A stretch of DNA of 55,368 nt from the NCBI GenBank assembly GCA_020848455.1, contig JADLAB010000365.1, positions 1-55,368 of the forward strand, in the 5' to 3' direction. The stretch is from Polyangiaceae bacterium. GTDB lineage: Bacteria; Myxococcota_A; Polyangia; Polyangiales; Polyangiaceae. Below, piece after piece: positions 37,055 to 46,888 of this stretch (position 1 is its first letter; every line of letters begins with the position of its first letter). The translations under genes and the position numbers were made by a program. The notes beneath the pieces are model-generated. The model was not told where the DNA came from. It made no database searches and worked only from the letters and a program-made list of their open reading frames with translations.

Positions 37055-39907
37055 TCACGGGTAGAAGCACAGGTCGCCGCCCGAGGCGCCCTTGGCCGGG
37101 ATGGCCACCGGCGTCTCGTCCTCGTCGATCGACAGCACGAAGGCGACGAGCTGCCGCACCTGGGTCGCGTTCGGCGCGAACACGGCCGCCACGGCCGAGG
37201 TGTGGTGGCCCGCGAAGAGCGCGTCGAACACCTCCTCGAGCGTGCGCGCGTTGCCGGCGTGGAAGAAGGGCCCACCCACCTGCGCGCCGAGCAGCGACGG
37301 CACGTTGAAGCCGTTGCCGTCGGTCTGGTTGCCCTGCGCGGCGGCGCCGTTCTCGCGCACCTCCGCGATGCCGACCGCGGCCGGCGCGATCCCGAAGGTG
37401 CCCACCGGGCGCAAGGTGCACTGCAGCTGCTCGAGGCCCGGCGAGCCCCCGAAGCGCATGACGCGGTTGGCCGCGGTGGCGGCGGGGAAGAGCGCGGCCG
37501 GGAAGCCGTTCAGCGCCACGTTCCAGGACTTGTTCGCGAGCGAGCCCGCCGCGGGGTCGCCCTGGCCGGCGTTGGGGCCGTCGCCGGGCGTGTAGAACAC
37601 CTTCGAGATCGTCCACTTCGCGCCGCTGTGGCAGCCCACGCAGTTGCCCTGGGCGCTCGAGGTGAAGAGCGTGCGGCCGGCGGTCACGTCCGCCGGCACG
37701 AGCCCGACGGGGCGACGCGGCGAGCGCACGGTCTTCAGGTACGCGGTGACCTCGGCCCAGTCGTCGATGACGCTGTGGGCGTGCGCGCTGACGCCGGCCG
37801 GGTCGGCGGCGTCGCCGGCCGAGCCCTGGAGGATCACCTGCGCCGGGAGCGCGGCGTTGTTCGTGAGGTTGATGCGATCGGCGTTGACCGGAGGCGCGCT
37901 CGTCGCGGACACGATCGCGCCGACGCCGCCCGAGACGCCGCGCACGTTGAGCTCGAAGTCCGCCACCTCGTCGAAGATCGCGCTCCAGTTGAGGATGCGC
38001 TGATCGGTGCCGTCGAGCGAGGCGAAGGTGCCGTCGAGCGAGGTCGACTGCCGCGGGCCGCGGGCGAAGTACCAGGTCACGTTGTCGGTGAGCCCGTCGA
38101 TGTGGCACGCCGCGCACGAGCCCCAGGCACCGCCCGCGAGCGACCAGCGCCCGAGGCCGGTGTCGAAGAAGCGCTTGCCGCGGAGCACGGTCTCCTCGGG
38201 CGAGCCCGAGGCCGGCAGCGCCGAGGCCGAGAGGATGCGAAAATCGCTCGCCTGGTCGCCGGCGATCGCCTGCGCGTTGAGCTCGAGCGCCGTGACGTCG
38301 CGCGTGCCTTCGTTCGACACGAACGCGACGGCCGAGCCGTTCGCCACCGCGATGCCGATGGGCAGGCGGATGTCGGTGTCGTTGGTCGGGCGGCGCAGGT
38401 TGATGAAGTCGTTGACCGGCGAGCCGACGGCGGTGACGAGCCCGTTGGCCACGGTGAGGCGGAAGGCCGCGTCCGCGCCCATCGAGGTCACGTAGGCGAA
38501 CCCCGGCCGGAAACCGATGTCCGTCGGCAGCAGCGGCATGCGCGCCGAGGCGACGGCCGGGGCGTCGAACAGCCGGTCGAGCGTGGTCGCCGTCGCGATC
38601 GAGTCGTCCCCGAGGTCGATGACGTGCAGCGCGGGGTGGGTCGTCGTCTTCACGTCGGTGATGACCGGCGGGCAGCGGTTGCCGTTGACGGCGTCCACGA
38701 TGCAAGCGAGGCCGCCCGGGCAGGTGTTGCCGGCCGTGCACACGTTGGCACCCGCGCAGGTGCCGTTGAAGCAGGTCTGCAGCGCGTCCGGGCAGGTGTC
38801 GACGAAGGCGCTCGGCGTGCAGGCGTTCGGCTGGAACACGCCCGTCGGCCCGCGCGGCGACGCGCAGGTGCTCGTCACGTACGCGAAGCTGCCGTCGATG
38901 GTGACGGAGCCGATCTGGTTCGGGTAGCAGCCCGTCGCCTCGCCGTTGCGGTTCGCGAAGCCCGCGTCCGCGATGGCCGGCAGGGCGATTGTCGTGATGA
39001 CCTCGGTGTCGGTCGCGATCGAGTACACGAGGCCGTCGTGGCTCACGTCCGCGTTCGACGGCGGGTTGAGCTCGGCCTCGGTGCGCTGCGCGAACCACTC
39101 GGTGACGAGCACGCGCTCGTCGGTGTCGTCGCCGTCGCCGTCGTTCGTGACGGCGAGCGCGCGCGGGTGCGCGAGCGCGGGCCGCGAGCTCGAGACGGAG
39201 GCCCCGAGCAGGCCGGTGTCGAGCAAGGCCTGGTTCAGATCCAGGCTGCTGACCACCTGCATCGTGAGCGGATCCACGACGTCGACCGTGCCCTCGACCC
39301 AGTTCGCGACGTACGCCGCCGTGTTGTTGGGCGAGAGCGCGACGCCGGTCGGCTCCGAGCCGGTCCCCACGCTCGGGCCGACGACGGGCGTCGCGGTGTC
39401 GATGTCCTCGATGCGCACGAGCAGCTGGTCCTTGCGGGCCACCACGTAGGCGCAGGTACCGCAGGCGTTCACCGCGACCTGCCACGGCTCCTCACCGACG
39501 GCGAGCTCGGCCACCTTGGTCATCGCCGGGTCGCTGCCGCTGTAGTCGACGCGGCTGATCGTGACCGTGCCGACATCGCGGTTGACGGACACGAGCGTGG
39601 CGTCGTCGGGCGTGATCGCGATGGCGGAGCCGCGCGTCGGGCCCGGCGCCGTGTCGGCGCAGGCGCACGGGTCGACCGAGCCGCCGGTGCCCCCCTGCCC
39701 ACCCGTGGCACCGCCGGTGCCGGTGCTGCCACCGGCGCCCGAGCCGCCGGTCGACGTGGTGGAGCTCGTCGTGGTGGTCGTCGTCGTGATCGGCTGCTCG
39801 CTCTCTTCGCCGGCGCAGCCCGCGGCCCAGGCGAACGCCAGGGTCAGGGTCGCGCAGATCCCGCCCACGCGGGGCCAGGCGCGCGCCCCCAGGTCGACTC
39901 GCTTCAT
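37055..39907 (-). CDS. Di-haem c-type lipoprotein with YncE-like beta-propeller
   Basis: The 950-residue lipoprotein (lipobox WAAGC, about residue 30) has a Thr/Ser/Gly linker rich in poly-Thr. A YncE-like beta-propeller with about seven blades follows (AIAITPDDATLVSVNRDVGT, GVALSPNNTAAYVANWVEGT), then a Cys-rich insert (NACTPSAFVDTCPDALQTC) and a MauG/cytochrome-c-peroxidase-like domain. That domain has haem-binding CAACH at about 598 and CVGCH at about 754, and the family's late motif GGPFFHAGNARTLEEVFDAL. It is likely anchored to the outer membrane and involved in electron transfer or peroxide chemistry. ATG 39907 has a clean GGAGGTG site. The 237-bp upstream gap (39908-40144) shows no obvious promoter. 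Confidence 0.9.
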   Translation of the reverse strand: MKRVDLGARAWPRVGGICATLTLAFAWAAGCAGEESEQPITTTTTTTSSTTSTGGSGAGGSTGTGGATGGQGGTGGSVDPCACADTAPGPTRGSAIAITPDDATLVSVNRDVGTVTISRVDYSGSDPAMTKVAELAVGEEPWQVAVNACGTCAYVVARKDQLLVRIEDIDTATPVVGPSVGTGSEPTGVALSPNNTAAYVANWVEGTVDVVDPLTMQVVSSLDLNQALLDTGLLGASVSSSRPALAHPRALAVTNDGDGDDTDERVLVTEWFAQRTEAELNPPSNADVSHDGLVYSIATDTEVITTIALPAIADAGFANRNGEATGCYPNQIGSVTIDGSFAYVTSTCASPRGPTGVFQPNACTPSAFVDTCPDALQTCFNGTCAGANVCTAGNTCPGGLACIVDAVNGNRCPPVITDVKTTTHPALHVIDLGDDSIATATTLDRLFDAPAVASARMPLLPTDIGFRPGFAYVTSMGADAAFRLTVANGLVTAVGSPVNDFINLRRPTNDTDIRLPIGIAVANGSAVAFVSNEGTRDVTALELNAQAIAGDQASDFRILSASALPASGSPEETVLRGKRFFDTGLGRWSLAGGAWGSCAACHIDGLTDNVTWYFARGPRQSTSLDGTFASLDGTDQRILNWSAIFDEVADFELNVRGVSGGVGAIVSATSAPPVNADRINLTNNAALPAQVILQGSAGDAADPAGVSAHAHSVIDDWAEVTAYLKTVRSPRRPVGLVPADVTAGRTLFTSSAQGNCVGCHSGAKWTISKVFYTPGDGPNAGQGDPAAGSLANKSWNVALNGFPAALFPAATAANRVMRFGGSPGLEQLQCTLRPVGTFGIAPAAVGIAEVRENGAAAQGNQTDGNGFNVPSLLGAQVGGPFFHAGNARTLEEVFDALFAGHHTSAVAAVFAPNATQVRQLVAFVLSIDEDETPVAIPAKGASGGDLCFYP

Positions 39908-40144
39908 AAGCACCTCCAAGCGCGGTTCCCACACCGCGCGATCCATCCGGACAGCCCGCCACCGCAGAGGACGGTCGGCGCACTGCGGGCGTCGGCGCAG
40001 CAAGCGCCATGCCGTCATGGCGCGCCGGTCGCGCGCCCGATTGACGGCTACTTGCCGGGACCGCCGAGCCGGACCGGTCGGTTCCGTGCGGCACGTGCCT
40101 GGCCTGTGCCGACCCGGCAGGCCAGCGGCCGGACGAGCGGGGCC

Positions 40145-41581
<1,437 letters not shown>

Positions 41582-41589
41582 GGCCTCGC

Positions 41590-41595
41590 ACCTTA
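41590..41595 (-). promoter_or_regulatory. -10-like hexamer TAAGGT before tldD
   Basis: The minus-strand TAAGGT ends 8 nt before the ATG at 41581. GCGAGG lies in between and could act as a weak SD, so a leaderless start is possible but not forced. Confidence 0.35.
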
Positions 41596-41712
41596 GCAGC
41601 TCGCGTGGCGGCGGGCCCGGCTGCGACGCTCCTCGCCGGGCAGCGTGGCCGCGGTTCGCGAGCGCCCTGCTGGTCGGTCGGACTGGACAAGGGCGGCGCG
41701 ACCCGCTAGCGA

Positions 41713-42129
41713 GTGGCCGTGATCGCGCTCATCTGGCTCCATGTCGTCGGTCTCGTGCTCTGGATCGGGTCGATCGTCGCGGTCGGCGTCCTGCTCGCGT
41801 CGCGGCACGGCGAGCCGAGGACTCGTGGCGCCCTCGGCTACGAGATCTACCTGTGGCTGAGCGTACCTGCCTTCGTCCTCGCCTTCGGCGCGGGGCTCGC
41901 GCGCCTGCTGTCGGACACGGCGCTCTACTTCAAGCAGACGCACTTCATGCACGGCAAGCTCGCCGTGGCGCTCGTGATCATCGCGCTCCACCACGTGCTC
42001 GGGGCTCGCGCCAAGAAGATGGCGCGCGGCGCCGTCGACGGGCCGGGGCCCGCCCTGGGGCTCGCGCTCGGCATCGCGGCCGGCGCGGTGGTCGCGGCCC
42101 TGCTCGTCGTGTTCCGCATCCCCGACTGA
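41713..42129 (+). CDS. CopD/HemJ-like four-helix membrane protein
   Basis: The 138-residue integral membrane protein has four hydrophobic helices. The first helix contains WLHVVGLVLWIGSIVAVG, with the His and Trp positions of the CopD/HemJ family. Between helices two and three, FKQTHFMHGKLAVALVIIA resembles the conserved Lys and His residues of HemJ. HemJ oxidises protoporphyrinogen, while CopD-like relatives handle copper, and I cannot separate the two here; no haem biosynthesis genes are adjacent. GTG 41713 directly follows TAGCGA (41707-41712); a second GTG at 41719 would fit the leaderless spacing better. A strong hairpin lies 67 nt after the stop. Confidence 0.75.
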   Translation: MAVIALIWLHVVGLVLWIGSIVAVGVLLASRHGEPRTRGALGYEIYLWLSVPAFVLAFGAGLARLLSDTALYFKQTHFMHGKLAVALVIIALHHVLGARAKKMARGAVDGPGPALGLALGIAAGAVVAALLVVFRIPD

Positions 42130-42196
42130 ACGCACGTACCGCTCGGCCGCGCGGTGGCTGGCCGTGACGGGAACTTCGCGAGAACGCCCGGGTTTC

Positions 42197-42217
42197 GCCC
42201 CTGCCCACGGCAGGGGC
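42197..42217 (+). terminator. Strong hairpin after CopD/HemJ-like gene
   Basis: GCCCCTGCC, loop CAC, GGCAGGGGC is a perfect 9-bp stem 67 nt after the stop at 42129. It lacks a T-tract, so it could be a Rho-aided terminator or an RNA-end stabiliser. Confidence 0.55.
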
Positions 42218-42260
42218 GTCCGGCGGGGCGGCGCGAGATCGGCGGCGGGGGGTGAGAAGC

Positions 42261-42289
42261 TTGTCTAGGGGCGGTTTCCCCGATAGATC
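42261..42289 (+). promoter_or_regulatory. Candidate sigma-70-type promoter of the TPR gene
   Basis: TTGTCT (42261-42266) and TAGATC (42284-42289) are 17 nt apart, the best spaced -35/-10 pair in the window. A GGGG/CCCC inverted pair lies in the spacer. It would give a leader of about 70 nt to the ATG at 42369. Confidence 0.4.
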
Positions 42290-42368
42290 ATAGAGTCTAC
42301 CCCCCCGAAGTCGCGGCCGCCGTGTGGCGGCGCGCGCCGAGTCGAGCCCACGAGGTCCGCCCGCGTCG

Positions 42369-44849
42369 ATGTCCCCGGACGATCGCGAAAAACTGCTCCA
42401 AGAAGCACAGAAGCACGTCGAGAAGGGTCGCAAGGACAAGGCTGCGCCGCTCCTGGCGCGCCTGGTCGCCGAGGCGGGGGACGACGTGCGCACGGTGCTG
42501 CGGGTCGGTGACCTGTACAGCAAGCTGAACAGCCACGAGGAGGCCATCGCCACCTACGAGCGCGTCGGCGACCACTACTACCGCGAGGGCTTCTCGGTGA
42601 AGGCCATCGCGGTCTACAAGAACATCCGCGGCATCATCAAGCGCCACGCGCCCTTCCTCGAGGGGCGCTACGGGCACGTCGCGCCGCGCCTGGCCGAGAT
42701 CTACACCCAGCTCGGGCTCACGAGCGACGCGCTGTCGGCCTACGACGAGGTCGCGACGCGCCTGCGCGGCGAGGGCCGCGAGCGCGACGCGCTCGACATC
42801 TTCCAGAAGATCCTCGACCTCGACCCCCAGAACCCCATCGCGCACCTGCGCGTGGCCGACTCGCGCGCGCGCCTCGGTGACATGGAGCGCGCGGTGACGC
42901 ACTTCGGCGACGCCGCGAAGATCATGTTGAAGCTCGGGCGTCACGACGACGCCCTGAAGGTGCTCGAGCGCCTGCTCGAGTACCGGCAAGATCCCGACTA
43001 CGCGCGCATGGCGGCCGAGCTCTACCTCGGCCGCGGCCAACCGAACGACGCGATGGCCGCGCTGCACAAGCTGCAGATCAGCTTCAAGGCCAACCCCAAG
43101 GACCTGACCACGCTCGCGGCGCTGGCCCGTGCCTTCGACGCCATCAACCAGCCGAAGAAGGCGATCGAGGTCCTGAAGGAGTCGGCGCGCATCGCCAAGG
43201 AGAAGGGGCGCGCCGACGACCTCAACGCCATCCTCGACACGCTGCTCGAGCGCGCACCCGACGACACCGTCGTCAAGCAGCTCGACGCGCAGCGACGCAT
43301 GCCGAGCGCGCCGCCCAAGCCGAGCGACGCCGTGCTGCTCAGCGAGGCGGACATCGAGGAGGCGGACATCGCCGTGCTCGAGGAGTCGATCAGCGACGCC
43401 TTCGAGATGAAGGACGGCGAGGTCGTCAGCTCCACGCGTCCCGGGGCGGGCGCCTTCGCCGAGGACGCGGACGAGCCGAGCGGCGCGCGCAGACTCGCCC
43501 AGCAGGCCGAGGGCCTGCGGGCCGCGGGCAAGCTGCGCCAGGCCATCGCGACCCTGCGTGACGGTCTGCGCCAGCACAAGGGCGCGCGCGCCCTGCGCCA
43601 CAAGCTGAGCGACCTCTTGCTCGAGGCCGGCGACCAGCCGGGCTCGATCCGCGAGAAGCTCCTGCTGGCGCAGCAGCTGGCCAAGGAGGGCGCGGTCGAG
43701 GGTGCGCTCGGCATGCTCGACGAGGTGCTGCTGCTGCAGCCGGGCAACGCCGACGCCGTCTCGATGCGCGCGGCGCTCGGCGCACCCCCCGACGCTCCCG
43801 GCAGCGCGCACGGTCCGCTCGTCTCCTACGACGTCGAGGCGGGTGGCGTGGCCGAGGCGCTGAGCCGCAGCGACCCGTCCACCAGCTCCATCGAGCTCGA
43901 CGACCCCTTCGCGGGCGAGGACACGGCCGCGCGCCTGCCGCAGCCCGCGCAGCACGCCGCGCCGGCCTTCGCGCGTCCCACGGGCACCCTCTTGCTCGAC
44001 CCCGAGCAGGCGGCCTCGCTGCGCTCCGTGGCGCAGCTCGACGAGGAGGCGCTCGACCAGGCCGACTACCTCGCGATCCAGGGGCGCTTCGACGAGGCGC
44101 GCGCCATCCTGCAGGATCAGCTGCGGCAGCTCCCCGACCACCCGCTCATCCTCGAGCGGCTCGCGGACGTCGACGGCATGGCCGCGGGGGCGTCGGCGCA
44201 GAGCGGGCCGCATCCGGTCGGGACCGCGCTCGGGGCCGAGACGGCGGCGGCTGCGGCCGCGCCCGCTCCGCCACCGGACAAGGCCGCCGCCGCGCCCGCC
44301 CCGCACAAGGCCCCGCACGCCAACGTCTACGAAGAGGTCGGCGAGATCATCGAGCAGTTCCGCGCCGGCGTGCGGCAGCAGGTCGCCGACACGGACGCGG
44401 CGACGCACTACGACCTCGGGGTGGCCTACAACGAGATGGGCCTGCACCAGGACGCCATCAACGAGCTGTCGCTCGCGGCGCGCGATCCGGGGCGCGAGTG
44501 CGTGGCGCTGTCGATGATCGGCATGGTCTACCTGCAGCTCGGCGACTACGACGGCGCCCTCGACTCCTTCTCGCGCGCGCTGTCGGCCGAGCAGCGTACG
44601 GCCGATCAGGAGATCGTGCTCGGCTACGAGATCGGCAACACCTACGAGCTCAAGCAGGCGAACGACCTCGCGCTGCAGTTCTTCGAGTGGGTCGCGTCCA
44701 TCGCTCCGGACTACCAGGATCCGCGCGGCACCGTCACCAACCGCATCGCGCGCCTGCGCGGCGAGAGTGGCGCGCAGCGCAAGCCCGGCCTCGACCTCGG
44801 CGAGGCCGACGACCTCGACGGCGCGTTCAACGACGCCTTCAAGCGCTGA
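42369..44849 (+). CDS. Large TPR-repeat protein
   Basis: The 826-residue soluble protein is built of TPR-type helical repeats in its N-terminal 320 and C-terminal 200 residues. An intrinsically disordered acidic/Ala/Pro middle separates them (about 330-385 and 460-660). The opening repeats (ARLVAEAGDDVRTVLRVGDL, then YYREGFSVKAIAVYKNI) follow a pattern recalling myxobacterial TPR proteins such as SgmX, which activates type IV pili at a cell pole; I regard that as a possible analogy only. No pilus genes are nearby. ATG 42369 begins MSPDDREKLLQEAQ; GTG 42324 in frame would add 15 residues. Its stop lies 3 bp from that of the GDPD gene. Confidence 0.88.
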   Translation: MSPDDREKLLQEAQKHVEKGRKDKAAPLLARLVAEAGDDVRTVLRVGDLYSKLNSHEEAIATYERVGDHYYREGFSVKAIAVYKNIRGIIKRHAPFLEGRYGHVAPRLAEIYTQLGLTSDALSAYDEVATRLRGEGRERDALDIFQKILDLDPQNPIAHLRVADSRARLGDMERAVTHFGDAAKIMLKLGRHDDALKVLERLLEYRQDPDYARMAAELYLGRGQPNDAMAALHKLQISFKANPKDLTTLAALARAFDAINQPKKAIEVLKESARIAKEKGRADDLNAILDTLLERAPDDTVVKQLDAQRRMPSAPPKPSDAVLLSEADIEEADIAVLEESISDAFEMKDGEVVSSTRPGAGAFAEDADEPSGARRLAQQAEGLRAAGKLRQAIATLRDGLRQHKGARALRHKLSDLLLEAGDQPGSIREKLLLAQQLAKEGAVEGALGMLDEVLLLQPGNADAVSMRAALGAPPDAPGSAHGPLVSYDVEAGGVAEALSRSDPSTSSIELDDPFAGEDTAARLPQPAQHAAPAFARPTGTLLLDPEQAASLRSVAQLDEEALDQADYLAIQGRFDEARAILQDQLRQLPDHPLILERLADVDGMAAGASAQSGPHPVGTALGAETAAAAAAPAPPPDKAAAAPAPHKAPHANVYEEVGEIIEQFRAGVRQQVADTDAATHYDLGVAYNEMGLHQDAINELSLAARDPGRECVALSMIGMVYLQLGDYDGALDSFSRALSAEQRTADQEIVLGYEIGNTYELKQANDLALQFFEWVASIAPDYQDPRGTVTNRIARLRGESGAQRKPGLDLGEADDLDGAFNDAFKR

Positions 44850-44852
44850 GCG

Positions 44853-45791
44853 CTACTCGAGCGAGTCCTGCCACATGCGGTAGAGCAGGGCCGGCTCGTT
44901 CGTCATCACGCCGTCGACCGAGTAGTAGAGCAGCTCGGCGAGCTGCATCTCGCGGTCGAAGGTCCACACGGTGACGGAGTCGATCGCCCCGGCCTCGCGC
45001 GCGTCCACGGTCTCCGCGACCTCGCGCTTGTAGCTGTGCCAGTCCTGGGAGGGCGTGAGACCCATGCTCACGTCGCGCAGGGCGGCGTCGAGCGTGCCCC
45101 CGAGCGCGCCCGCCTGCTCGTAGTCGAGCACGACGCGCGGCGAGTCGTAGCCGCGCAGCAGGCGCTCGGCCTCCAGGGCGCGGGCCATGTCCTCGTGCAC
45201 CGTAAGCAGGTAGAAGCGCACGTGGGCGAGGGACGGGTCCGCGAGGCCGTCGTCGCCGAGCGCGTGCAGGATGGAGAAGGCGCTGTCGAGCTGCGTGGGC
45301 AGGAGCTTCAGGTCGAGGTAGACGGTCCTCACGCTCGCGGTCTCCCTGAGCCAGGCCGTGAAGTCGGACAGCAGCGGGATGGCCGCGGTCGGATCCCGCG
45401 AGCCGTTCCAGGCGTAGCCGTACTGCTCCTGGAGCTCGGCGAGCAGGAGCTCATCGACAGGACGCCGCCACGACGAGCCCACGTCGGGCACGTACGGACG
45501 GCACAGGAGCCCCTCGGCACCGGCCTGGCGTGCCACCGCGATCGTGCTGTCCGGGTCCGCGTCGTGCCAGACGACCTGGACCCCCTCCGCCGTGACGCAG
45601 ATGTCGGTCTCGATGGCGTTGGCGCCCACCGCCGCGGCCGCCGCGAAGGAGGCCATCGTGTTCTCGCACGCCAGGTTCGGCGCGCCGCGATGGCCGATCA
45701 CGCGGAAGTCTGGGTTGGACAGCCCGAGGCCCACCGGGTCGCAGCCCACGGCGTGGAGCGAGAGAAGGACCGCGGTTGCCTTGCGCCTCAT
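44853..45791 (-). CDS. Glycerophosphodiester phosphodiesterase-like lipoprotein
   Basis: The 312-residue protein has a short lipoprotein signal with lipobox HAVGC (about residue 17), then a GDPD TIM barrel. Catalytic motifs are GHRGAPNLACENT, the metal-binding ETDICVTAEGVQVVWHDAD and a later VYLDLKL; the barrel closes with GVMTNEP. Such enzymes hydrolyse deacylated phospholipids to glycerol-3-phosphate and an alcohol, here outside the cytoplasm. The ATG overlaps the stop of the upstream beta-barrel-like gene (ATGA), so the two form a coupled pair. The insertion around WRRPVDELLLAELQEQYGY is longer than in small bacterial GDPDs. Confidence 0.9.
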   Translation of the reverse strand: MRRKATAVLLSLHAVGCDPVGLGLSNPDFRVIGHRGAPNLACENTMASFAAAAAVGANAIETDICVTAEGVQVVWHDADPDSTIAVARQAGAEGLLCRPYVPDVGSSWRRPVDELLLAELQEQYGYAWNGSRDPTAAIPLLSDFTAWLRETASVRTVYLDLKLLPTQLDSAFSILHALGDDGLADPSLAHVRFYLLTVHEDMARALEAERLLRGYDSPRVVLDYEQAGALGGTLDAALRDVSMGLTPSQDWHSYKREVAETVDAREAGAIDSVTVWTFDREMQLAELLYYSVDGVMTNEPALLYRMWQDSLE

Positions 45792-46519
45792 GTCGCCGAG
45801 CTCCAGAGCGGGAAGTGGAAGCCGCCGGTCACCGTCAGCACCGGGATGCCGCCGATGCCGCCGACGCCCTCGAACGAGAAGCGCCACACGCGCAGGCCCG
45901 CACCGGCCTCGAGGCCCGCCTCCCAGCCGCCGCATCCGCCGAGGTGCACGCGCCGGCAGAACTCCCCGAACGCGCCGACGGGCACGAAGCCCTGGAAGGA
46001 ACCGCCGACGATGGGGTAGAGGCCGAAGTCCTCGGCGAGGAACCAGAGGGTGTACTCGAAGCGCAGGCTCGCGCGCAGCGTGACGTGATTGCCCCCGAAG
46101 CCCGTGTACAGCTGCAAGGTGAGCGCGAGGTCGCGCGTGCAGCCACCCACGCAGAACCCGTCGAAGCGGCCGTAGGTACCGACCAGCCACTGGTCGCCGT
46201 TGAAGCTGATGCCGGCCCGAGGCCCGATGCCGAAGAGCTGCTCGTCGTCGTCGAGCTCGAGCTCGGGCTCTTCGGGGCCCGCCGGCTCCACGTCGCCTGC
46301 CACCGCGTCGTCGCCGGGCGCCGTCGCCGTGCTCGCGTCGCGGCTCGGCCCCGCCGTGTCGGGCTCCGCGGTCGGAGCCTCGTCGTCGGCCGCTGGCGAT
46401 GTCGCGGCGGGCGCGGCTGGGTCCGTCGAAGGCGCTGCCGCGTCCTCTGCCGCGGCGCCCGAGCCCGTCGAGAGAAGCGCGAGCAGCAACCCCGCTGCCG
46501 GCGCGAACCGACCCCCCAT
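45788..46519 (-). CDS. Secreted beta-rich (outer-membrane-like) protein
   Basis: The 243-residue protein has a signal peptide (LLLALLSTGSGAAAED), an acidic Ala/Pro/Asp linker to about residue 92, and a C-terminal part with alternating strands such as AGISFNGDQWLVGTYGRFDG, LALTLQLYTGFGG and VTLRASLRFEYTLWFLAE. This is compatible with a small outer-membrane barrel. Four Cys (in FCVGGC and the FCRRVHLGGCGGWEA region) may pair. No family is recognised. It precedes and overlaps the GDPD gene, which suggests a common role at the outer membrane, for example in lipid handling. The start is ATG 46519. Confidence 0.75.
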   Translation of the reverse strand: MGGRFAPAAGLLLALLSTGSGAAAEDAAAPSTDPAAPAATSPAADDEAPTAEPDTAGPSRDASTATAPGDDAVAGDVEPAGPEEPELELDDDEQLFGIGPRAGISFNGDQWLVGTYGRFDGFCVGGCTRDLALTLQLYTGFGGNHVTLRASLRFEYTLWFLAEDFGLYPIVGGSFQGFVPVGAFGEFCRRVHLGGCGGWEAGLEAGAGLRVWRFSFEGVGGIGGIPVLTVTGGFHFPLWSSAT

Positions 46520-46573
46520 GGCGATGCCCCCGACTTGCTGACGCGCTGCCCCCGAAGGATGGCGGACGGGCGT

Positions 46574-46695
46574 GTCTCGGTGAGACTGTGCCAGTTACCT
46601 CGCGTCCGCAAGGGCCCTCTCCTGAGGGCTGCCGTGTAGACGGTCGCGTGAGTCTCCTCACGTTGCGGAAGCGCCGCCGTTCCGTGAGGAGACTC
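46574..46695. other. Structured intergenic region with three inverted repeats
   Basis: The 369-bp divergent gap 46520-46888 holds three perfect inverted repeats: GTCTC-ggt-GAGAC (46574-46586), GCCCTC-tcct-GAGGGC (46614-46629), and a 13-bp pair GAGTCTCCTCACG (46650-46662) with CGTGAGGAGACTC (46683-46695) around a 20-nt loop. Related GTGAG/GAGAC words recur in the first and third. No ORF is credible across it. It could be a small RNA, multiple operators, or a remnant element. Confidence 0.45.
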
Positions 46696-46741
46696 CTCGT
46701 CGTGGCACCGATCCGGCCGCGCGCGCCCGACGCGCCCGTCG

Positions 46742-46776
46742 CGCGCCACGCGCCACGCGCCACGCGCCACGCGCCA
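46742..46776. repeat. Five tandem CGCGCCA heptads
   Basis: Five exact copies of the 7-mer CGCGCCA run without interruption, about 110 bp upstream of the 46889 lipoprotein gene. The unit length matches the xxxTCAG arrays but the sequence does not. Copy number is likely to vary by slippage. Confidence 0.7.
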
Positions 46777-46838
46777 CCGTCCGCGGCCCGCGCCGAGCCC
46801 GGGAGCGCCGCGATCTGGGCGCCTCGGCGCCGGCGGGG

Positions 46839-46844
46839 TAGAAT
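46839..46844 (+). promoter_or_regulatory. -10-like TAGAAT of the 46889 lipoprotein gene
   Basis: TAGAAT in GGGGTAGAAT sits 44 nt before the ATG at 46889, and a GAGGAG SD follows. The arrangement closely parallels the one upstream of the 5232 lipoprotein gene. No good -35 is seen. Confidence 0.4.
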
Positions 46845-46888
46845 TCGCGCGCGTCGGACGTAACAAGCGCTCGACGAGGAGAAACATC

